Of a stretch of 8,492 nt of DNA, positions 1 to 4,758 are shown in pieces; the stretch's first letter is position 1, and each line of letters begins with the position of its first letter. A program made the translations under genes and the position numbers. The stretch covers positions 1 through 8,492 of the forward strand of contig JADFYU010000068.1 in assembly GCA_015232865.1 (NCBI GenBank), in the 5' to 3' direction. This stretch comes from Magnetococcales bacterium (GTDB lineage: Bacteria; Pseudomonadota; Magnetococcia; Magnetococcales; UBA8363). The notes below the pieces were generated by a model, which had not been told where the DNA came from, ran no database searches, and saw nothing but the letters and a program-made list of their open reading frames with translations.

Positions 1-542
1 GTCAAGTTATCGGTCGCAACACCATCGATACCGCTCTAACCACGGGCAAGGATAAAATTCAAGACGTTACCAAACAGAGCATCCAGACGATTCTGGATAG
101 TTATAATAGCGGTATCCAAATTATTGCCGTACAGCTTCAGCAGGTTTCACCTCCTGCCGAGGTGGTTCATGCCTTCAAGGACGTGGCGAGTGCGCGGGAG
201 GACCGGGTGAGAGCCATCAACGAGTCTCAAGGCTACGCCAACGACATTCTGCCCAAAGCACAAGGTGAAGCGGCCCGTCAAATCCAAGAAGCGGAAGCTT
301 ACAAAACCGCCAAGGTTTCTCGGGCTGAGGGTGATGTGCACCGTTTTCTGGCTGTCTTGAAAGAATATAAAAAAGCCAAAGACGCAACAGAAACCCGTCT
401 GTATCTGGAAACCATGGAAGAGATTCTGCCCAAAATAAATAAAGTCGTCGTCAGCCCCGGCTCGACCAATGGTGTTTTGCCCTATCTGCCATTGGGCGGT
501 AAAGGCATGCCGAAAGCGGGATTAGGAGGTGTTGGACAATGA
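1..542 (+). CDS. hflK: HflK, FtsH-modulating SPFH protein, C-terminal part (5'-truncated)
   Basis: The reading frame is open from base 3 and gives 179 residues before TGA at 540-542; the start lies outside the window. HflK pairs with HflC as a large inner-membrane complex that surrounds and modulates the FtsH protease; this is family knowledge. The visible part covers the end of the SPFH (band 7) domain, with the family-typical stretch IIAVQLQQVSPPAEV followed by AFKDVASAREDR. A long charged helical segment rich in Ala, Glu, Lys and Gln follows (about window residues 60-140), as expected for the C-terminal coiled coil. The tail (VVVSPGSTNGVLPYLPLGG) resembles the usual HflK end. The stop overlaps the hflC start in an ATGA, which implies translational coupling. 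Identification is firm from sequence and neighbour together. Confidence 0.93.
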   Translation, partial: QVIGRNTIDTALTTGKDKIQDVTKQSIQTILDSYNSGIQIIAVQLQQVSPPAEVVHAFKDVASAREDRVRAINESQGYANDILPKAQGEAARQIQEAEAYKTAKVSRAEGDVHRFLAVLKEYKKAKDATETRLYLETMEEILPKINKVVVSPGSTNGVLPYLPLGGKGMPKAGLGGVGQ

Positions 543-1408
543 AAACGAAACTAAACTCTGGAATTCTGGGCATTGTTGTTGCCGCCCTGATTGTCCTTTC
601 CCAATCCATTTTTACCGTACACGAAATCGAACAGGCCATCGTCATCCAACTGGGTAAATCGGTTGGCGATCCTATTACCAAGGCCGGACTATACTTAAAA
701 GTGCCCCTCATCCAAGAGGTGCACAAATTTGACAAACGGTTGTTGGTTTTTGATCAAGACCCACAAGAGATTCTTTCTTCGGACAAGAAAAACCTTAAAG
801 TCGATAACTATGCCCGCTGGCGGATCATCGACCCGCTGACTTTCTACCAAACCGTTCGCAACGAAGCCGGTGGAAGCGCCCGTTTGAATGACATCATCTA
901 CTCTAATATTCGTGAAGTTTTGGGTCAATCAACCATGATGGAGATCGTTGCCGGAACTCGTGACGAGCTTCGGGATAGAATACGCAGCAAAGCCAGCTTG
1001 CAGGCCTCCAATTATGGCATCGAAATTGTTGATGTTCGCATCAAACGCACCGACCTGCCTCCTGAAAACTCCAAGGCTGTTTTTAAACGGATGCAGACCG
1101 AGCGCGAACGCCAAGCCATGCAGTATCGGGCCCAAGGTCAGGAAGAAGCCGTCAAAATCCGCGCTGAGGCTGATCGGGAGCGGGAAGTTGTTTTGGCGGA
1201 AGCCTACAGAAAGGCTCAAGAGCTTCGGGGTAATGGGGATGCCGAATCGGCTCGGATCTATGCTGAGGCGATTACCCAGGACGAAAAATTTTATAAATTC
1301 AAAAGAACTTTAGAAGCCTACGGAAAAGTTTTTGCAGAAGACACGACAGTCGTGTTAGAACCATCTGGATTTTTCAGATATCTGAAAGGCCCAGACGTAA
1401 AAGAGTGA
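539..1408 (+). CDS. hflC: HflC, FtsH-modulating SPFH protein
   Basis: This 289-residue protein has the usual HflC length. A single N-terminal membrane segment (about residues 7-24) is followed by an SPFH domain (about 25-190) that would lie on the periplasmic side. Family-typical stretches include VHEIEQAIVIQLGK, GLYLKVPLIQEVHKFDKR and VDVRIKRTDLPPENSKAVFKRMQTERER. A Glu/Arg/Ala-rich coiled coil spans about 185-250, and the C-terminal FYKFKRTLEAYGK plus a short FFRYLK-type end are also characteristic. The start is well supported: AGGAGGT at 524-530 sits 8 bases before the ATG, which overlaps the hflK stop. With HflK it forms the HflKC complex that limits FtsH access to membrane substrates (family knowledge). 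Two short perfect palindromes lie in the last 70 bases of the gene. Confidence 0.95.
   Translation: MKTKLNSGILGIVVAALIVLSQSIFTVHEIEQAIVIQLGKSVGDPITKAGLYLKVPLIQEVHKFDKRLLVFDQDPQEILSSDKKNLKVDNYARWRIIDPLTFYQTVRNEAGGSARLNDIIYSNIREVLGQSTMMEIVAGTRDELRDRIRSKASLQASNYGIEIVDVRIKRTDLPPENSKAVFKRMQTERERQAMQYRAQGQEEAVKIRAEADREREVVLAEAYRKAQELRGNGDAESARIYAEAITQDEKFYKFKRTLEAYGKVFAEDTTVVLEPSGFFRYLKGPDVKE
1341..1387. repeat. Two short perfect palindromes at the 3' end of hflC
   Basis: ACACGACAGTCGTGT (1341-1355, seven-base arms around one base) and TTTCAGATATCTGAAA (1372-1387, an uninterrupted 16-base palindrome) lie 16 bases apart within the hflC coding sequence. Each alone is near the limit of chance in a window this size; their closeness is the only unusual point. 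They might form small RNA hairpins or bind a dimeric protein, but nothing in the sequence decides this. Confidence 0.4.
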
Positions 1409-1436
1409 TTGATCGTCTAGCCAAAATGAATGCAAG

Positions 1437-1622
1437 ATGAATGATTTTTTAACGGCGTTGGGGCTGGTTTTAATCTTGGAAGGCGTACCTTATTTTCTTG
1501 CGCCGACCAAGATGCGGGCGTGGGTCGTGCAAATCGTCAAACTACCAAATACGGCCTTGCGTAAAACCGGCCTGACACTGATGATACTGGGCCTGCTGAT
1601 GGTTTATATGGTGCGCTCATGA
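1437..1622 (+). CDS. yjeT: DUF2065 (YjeT-like) small membrane protein
   Basis: This 61-residue protein is made almost entirely of two hydrophobic segments (about residues 4-20 and 43-58). They are separated by a short basic loop containing the family-typical APTKMRAWVVQIVKLPNTALRKTGL. It matches the DUF2065 pattern of a first helix ending in EG(V/L)xYFLAP and a second helix with LxLMILGLLMVYxVR. In E. coli yjeT also lies immediately downstream of hflC, which strengthens the call. The start at 1437 is the only candidate after an in-frame stop at 1410-1412; the ribosome site is weak, so translation may rely on hflC, 28 bases upstream. The stop overlaps the next start (ATGA). Molecular function is unknown; association with HflKC is inferred from gene order. 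Confidence 0.88.
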   Translation: MNDFLTALGLVLILEGVPYFLAPTKMRAWVVQIVKLPNTALRKTGLTLMILGLLMVYMVRS

Positions 1623-2209
1623 CCCAAGCCCCCCAAAGCGAAGGACAAGACAGAAATATTCCGCTCGCAACAGAACTTCAAAGAGACATCAGCACTCTAT
1701 TGATTGAGCTGAACGCCGGAGGGCGTGATGCCTGGCACATTCAAGGCCATATTCCGGCTGGGAATTTGCTTGAATTATCTAATGAAGCGACGGTTGATGG
1801 AGCCGGTGCGGTAGAATTGAGCATCAGCAAGCAAGAAAAGTTATGGCAGGTCAAAGGACAACTGACAATTCCCATCGTCCTCCCCTGCTCTCGTTGTCTC
1901 GCTGACTATGTCCGTCCCCTTGACATTGCAGTGAATCGTTTTATCTCGACCGGAGAAGACCCGGCTTTGTCATTGGGTCAAACAGAGATGGAAGAGGATG
2001 TCGTCTATCTTGAAAGTGGCGAATTCTCTGTTTTACGATTTGCAGAGGAGGAGTTTATTTTGGCTCTACCCATGTTCCCACTCTGCAATGAGGCGTGTCT
2101 TGGTCTTTGTCAAAGTTGTGGAGCGGACAAGAACCAAGAGCCCTGCACCTGCCCTTCCGTTGAGAAAGAGACCCCTTTCACGGTTTTAGAGCAGATTAAA
2201 TTAAACTGA
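1619..2209 (+). CDS. yceD: DUF177 / YceD-family protein (ribosome-biogenesis associated)
   Basis: The 196-residue protein carries the DUF177 layout. An N-terminal beta-rich half ends in a CxxC (Cys90, Cys93 in LPCSRCL). An acidic stretch follows (about 115-145), then a signature segment, LALPMFPLCNEACLGLCQSCG, with Cys156, Cys160, Cys164 and Cys167, and finally Cys176 and Cys178. In this family the cysteines plausibly bind zinc. YceD genes sit directly upstream of rpmF in most bacteria, as here, and the family has been linked to 23S rRNA accumulation and ribosome assembly; the mechanism is not settled. The start overlaps the DUF2065 stop and is the first available ATG; no strong ribosome site is visible, so coupling is likely. 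The C-terminal PFTVLEQIKLN resembles the usual 'F..L..LK' end of the family. Confidence 0.92.
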   Translation: MTQAPQSEGQDRNIPLATELQRDISTLLIELNAGGRDAWHIQGHIPAGNLLELSNEATVDGAGAVELSISKQEKLWQVKGQLTIPIVLPCSRCLADYVRPLDIAVNRFISTGEDPALSLGQTEMEEDVVYLESGEFSVLRFAEEEFILALPMFPLCNEACLGLCQSCGADKNQEPCTCPSVEKETPFTVLEQIKLN

Positions 2210-2302
2210 GTTACTTGATGACGGGTTAGCCTGCCGGAGCAAGCCCCCTTTTCAAGAACCCAAACTACTGAACAACTTGATGTTTTTTTAGGAGAAGTTA
2301 AG

Positions 2303-2482
2303 ATGGCCGTACCAAAAAAGAAAATTTCCTCTGCTCGTCGTGGCGCCCGTCGTGCACACAACGCACTAAAAACCAACGCTCTATCGACCTGCTCCAACTG
2401 CCAGGAATCAGTCATGCCTCATCGTGTCTGTCCGAAGTGTGGCTGGTATGATGGTCGTGAGGTTGTTGAGGTAGAAGAGTAA
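2303..2482 (+). CDS. rpmF: Large-subunit ribosomal protein bL32
   Basis: A 59-residue protein begins [20 protein letters not shown], the classic L32 start: a basic N-terminus that threads into the 50S subunit. Cys30, Cys33, Cys43 and Cys46 form the CxxC...CxxC zinc ribbon, and [14 protein letters not shown] is the usual C-terminal strand. Length and motifs are normal for a zinc-binding (C+) L32. A good ribosome site (AGGAG at 2290-2294) lies 8 bases before the ATG. The 93 bases after the DUF177 stop show no clear promoter; GGGTT (2223-2227) and a downstream AACCC could close a loose stem, but this is weak. Neighbours DUF177 upstream and plsX downstream form the widely conserved yceD-rpmF-plsX-fabH order. 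Confidence 0.97.
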   Translation: MAVPKKKISSARRGARRAHNALKTNALSTCSNCQESVMPHRVCPKCGWYDGREVVEVEE

Positions 2483-2521
2483 TCCTTTACCTGGATTCGG
2501 ACGGTTGGACACACATTTGAT

Positions 2522-2624
2522 GGTAGACCATCTTGGTTTATGCGGTAAGGCAGAAAAAAGGGAAGTCGCCTTATGGGAGACGAGCCTTTTTTCTGCTTTA
2601 CCTGGAGAATCAGAAAGGTCTATC
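2522..2624. repeat. Nested inverted repeat in the rpmF-plsX gap
   Basis: The inner arms GGTAAGGCAGAAAAAAGG (2544-2561) and CCTTTTTTCTGCTTTACC (2585-2602) pair over 18 positions with a single G/T wobble around a 23-base loop. Outer arms GGTAGACC (2522-2529) and GGTCTATC (2617-2624) also pair with one wobble. They are separated from the inner stem by 14 bases on each side, so the whole unit is symmetrical over 103 bases. The left outer arm also lies in a smaller palindrome, GATGGTAGACCATC (2519-2532). The stem is not followed by a T-run, so a simple + strand terminator is unlikely. It may be an mRNA processing or stability element, an attenuator between L32 and PlsX, or the remnant of a small palindromic repeat family. 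Confidence 0.75.
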
Positions 2625-2683
2625 GATGAGAAAAAAGCGGACAAATCCACGTTTACCAAAAGAGTAGAAGGGTCCCTTGTTTT

Positions 2684-3679
2684 GTGACTATTCGAATCGC
2701 ACTAGATGCAATGGGCGGAGACAATGCCCCAGCTGCGATGGTTGAGGGTGCCATTCAAGCAAGCAAACTCAATCCAAACACTGAATTTATTTTGGTTGGT
2801 CAGGCTGATGAAATTCAGCGGGAATTGGATCGTCTGAGGTATAATGGCGCCCAATTTCGTATTCACCCAGCCTCTCAAGTGGTCGGCATGGGGGAAAAGC
2901 CAGCGGTTGCCTTGCGAAAAAAAAAGGACTCTTCCATGCGAGTGGGTTGTAATCTGGTTAAAGAGGGTCAGGCGGATGCCTTTGTTTCATCCGGCAACTC
3001 TGGTGCTCTGATGGCAACAGCCCGTTTTGTTTTAAAAACCCTGCCCGGCATTTCTCGCCCCGCCATGGCTTCCAACGTACCCTCCATCAGCGGACAAACT
3101 TTGATGCTGGATCTGGGGGCCAACGTCGATTGCAATGCCGACAATCTTTGTCAGTTTGCTCTGATGGGAAGAATCTATTCCACAGCCGTTGAGGGAATCA
3201 AAAATCCCCGTATTGGCTTGCTCAACATTGGCGAAGAGGATGTCAAGGGCAACGAGGTGGTCAAAGAGGCTGGGGAGAGATTGAAAGCAGAAGAGAGTGC
3301 CGGGTTTATCGGCAATGTCGAGGCGACCGATATATTCCAGGGCACGGTAGATGTGGTGGTCTGTGATGGTTTTGTCGGCAATGTCAGCCTGAAAACCATG
3401 GAAGGGGTGGCCAAAATGTTAATCCACTTCCTGAAAGAGTCTTTCTCTGAATCCTGGATTTCCAAACTGCGTTATCTCATCGCCAGACCGGCTCTCAAGA
3501 GTTTTCGCAACCGTTTCGATCCGAGAGCCTACAACGGTGCCATGTTGTTGGGCTTAAACGGTGTCGTCGTCAAAAGTCATGGCGGGGCCGACGGTTTTGC
3601 CTTTGCCCACGCTATTCAGTTGGCCCAAGATCTGGTTGCCGGACAAGTCAACGAAAAAATCCAGAGAAACCTCACCTAA
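2684..3679 (+). CDS. plsX: Phosphate acyltransferase PlsX
   Basis: PlsX converts acyl-ACP plus phosphate to acyl-phosphate, the donor for PlsY in phosphatidic acid synthesis; it is a peripheral membrane enzyme. The 331-residue length is normal. Family motifs run in order: [12 protein letters not shown] (residues 5-16), [14 protein letters not shown] (72-85), [10 protein letters not shown] (102-111), LDLGANVDC (142-150), [13 protein letters not shown] (179-191) and [20 protein letters not shown] (222-241). The C-terminal [16 protein letters not shown] (288-303) is also typical. The start is GTG, placed so that the protein begins [18 protein letters not shown] at 2667-2672 is a plausible, slightly distant ribosome site. 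An in-frame TTG at 2678 is a less likely alternative. An A9 run (2917-2925) encodes the KKK of the second motif. The stop overlaps the fabH start (TAATG). Confidence 0.97.
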   Translation: MTIRIALDAMGGDNAPAAMVEGAIQASKLNPNTEFILVGQADEIQRELDRLRYNGAQFRIHPASQVVGMGEKPAVALRKKKDSSMRVGCNLVKEGQADAFVSSGNSGALMATARFVLKTLPGISRPAMASNVPSISGQTLMLDLGANVDCNADNLCQFALMGRIYSTAVEGIKNPRIGLLNIGEEDVKGNEVVKEAGERLKAEESAGFIGNVEATDIFQGTVDVVVCDGFVGNVSLKTMEGVAKMLIHFLKESFSESWISKLRYLIARPALKSFRNRFDPRAYNGAMLLGLNGVVVKSHGGADGFAFAHAIQLAQDLVAGQVNEKIQRNLT

Positions 3680-4686
3680 TGCACTCACTTATCGCAAAAG
3701 TTATCGGCACCGGATCTTATCTTCCTGAAAAGCGGTTGACCAACGCAGACATTGCAGTAATGGTCGACACCACCGATGAGTGGATTTTTAGCCGCACCGG
3801 TATCCGAGAACGACGCATCGCCGCTGAAGGTGAACTGACCTCGGACCTGGCTTTAAAGGCGTCGCAGAAAGCTCTGGAAGCTGCCGGAATATCGGCTGAA
3901 GGTCTGGACCTTATTTTACTGGCTACGACCACGGGCGACCTTCTCTACCCTTCTACCGCCACCATTCTTCAGCAAAAGCTGGGAATCTCCCACACCAAAA
4001 TTCCCGCCTTCGATCTTCAAGCGGTCTGTGCCGGTTTTATGTTTGCGCTCTCAACCGCAGATGCCTATATCCGTTCCGGAATGGCCAAACGTGTTTTGGT
4101 TGTCGGAGCCGAGACCAATTCTCGCATCATCGATTGGCGTGATCGAGGAACCTGCATTCTGTTCGGTGATGGAGCAGGCGCAGTTGTCTTGGAATCGTCC
4201 ATCCGGGAGGGGGAGCATCCAACAGGCTTGATTTCGACTCATATCCATGCCGATGGCGCCCACTGTGACCTGCTCAAAACCTCCGGTGGTGTCTCAGTCG
4301 GCGCTCCAGAACCAGAAACCCCACAGGGTAGCGGGCTGGGTGTGGTTCAGATGCGGGGCAATGAGGTCTATAAACAGGCGGTCAAGGCCCTGGGGCAGAT
4401 TGTTGACGAGACCCTGGAGGCCAACCAACTTGAAAAAGGCTCCATAGACTGGCTGGTTCCCCATCAGGCCAATATTCGCATTATTAACAGCACGGCAAAA
4501 CGGCTCAATATGAGTTTGGACAACGTGGTGCTCACCGTCGAACGGCACGGCAACACGTCAGCAGCCAGTGTTCCCCTGGCCCTGGACGAAGCGGTCCGAG
4601 ACGGTCGCATCAAACCCGGTCAACTGGTTCTACTAGAAGCGTTTGGAGCGGGTTTCACCTGGGGTTCGGCATTGATTCGCTGGTAA
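3679..4686 (+). CDS. fabH: Beta-ketoacyl-ACP synthase III (FabH)
   Basis: FabH condenses acetyl-CoA (or another primer) with malonyl-ACP to start type II fatty-acid synthesis in the cytoplasm. The 335-residue thiolase-fold protein has the full catalytic triad: Cys117 in [10 protein letters not shown], His262 in [11 protein letters not shown] and Asn292 in [15 protein letters not shown]. Other family marks are [13 protein letters not shown] at the N-terminus, [14 protein letters not shown] (33-46), [12 protein letters not shown] (161-172) and the C-terminal [16 protein letters not shown]. The QAVC nucleophile context differs from the common NAAC and resembles versions known from alphaproteobacteria. 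It overlaps plsX by one base and is likely coupled to it. No further lipid gene follows (neither fabD/fabG/acpP nor ihfA). The next gene is convergent, so this is the end of the operon; no + strand T-run terminator is evident. Confidence 0.97.
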   Translation: MHSLIAKVIGTGSYLPEKRLTNADIAVMVDTTDEWIFSRTGIRERRIAAEGELTSDLALKASQKALEAAGISAEGLDLILLATTTGDLLYPSTATILQQKLGISHTKIPAFDLQAVCAGFMFALSTADAYIRSGMAKRVLVVGAETNSRIIDWRDRGTCILFGDGAGAVVLESSIREGEHPTGLISTHIHADGAHCDLLKTSGGVSVGAPEPETPQGSGLGVVQMRGNEVYKQAVKALGQIVDETLEANQLEKGSIDWLVPHQANIRIINSTAKRLNMSLDNVVLTVERHGNTSAASVPLALDEAVRDGRIKPGQLVLLEAFGAGFTWGSALIRW

Positions 4687-4710
4687 CAAAGCGGGCGTTT
4701 GGAGAGGCCC

Positions 4711-4749
4711 AAAAAAACGGTTCTTGGTGGGGCGTGCCAAGCACAAACC
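4711..4749 (-). terminator. Intrinsic terminator of the 880-residue gene
   Basis: Read on the - strand, starting 9 bases after the TAA stop, the sequence forms a stem of CTTGG and CCAAG (4737-4741 and 4723-4727) around a 9-base loop. It is extended by GGTT/AACC (4746-4749 and 4719-4722) across a 4-base bulge. One base past the stem comes a run of seven T (4717-4711). Hairpin plus T-run directly behind a stop codon is the standard Rho-independent layout. On the + strand the same hairpin is not followed by T, so it would not serve fabH. Confidence 0.72.
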
Positions 4750-4758
4750 ATCCCCAGT

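Noticed and set aside
948..1313. A 121-codon + strand frame inside hflC
   Set aside because: It lies within conserved SPFH and coiled-coil coding sequence of hflC in another frame.
2408..2687. Overlapping open frames on both strands across the rpmF-plsX gap
   Set aside because: Both frames run through the large inverted repeat, so each translates the same arms in opposite sense. Neither has a good ribosome site or recognisable protein features, and one overlaps the end of rpmF.
4691..4717. GGGC...GCCC stem followed by A-run after fabH as a + strand terminator
   Set aside because: A run of A, not T, follows the stem on the + strand, and the stem is only 4 bp. The real terminator here reads on the - strand.
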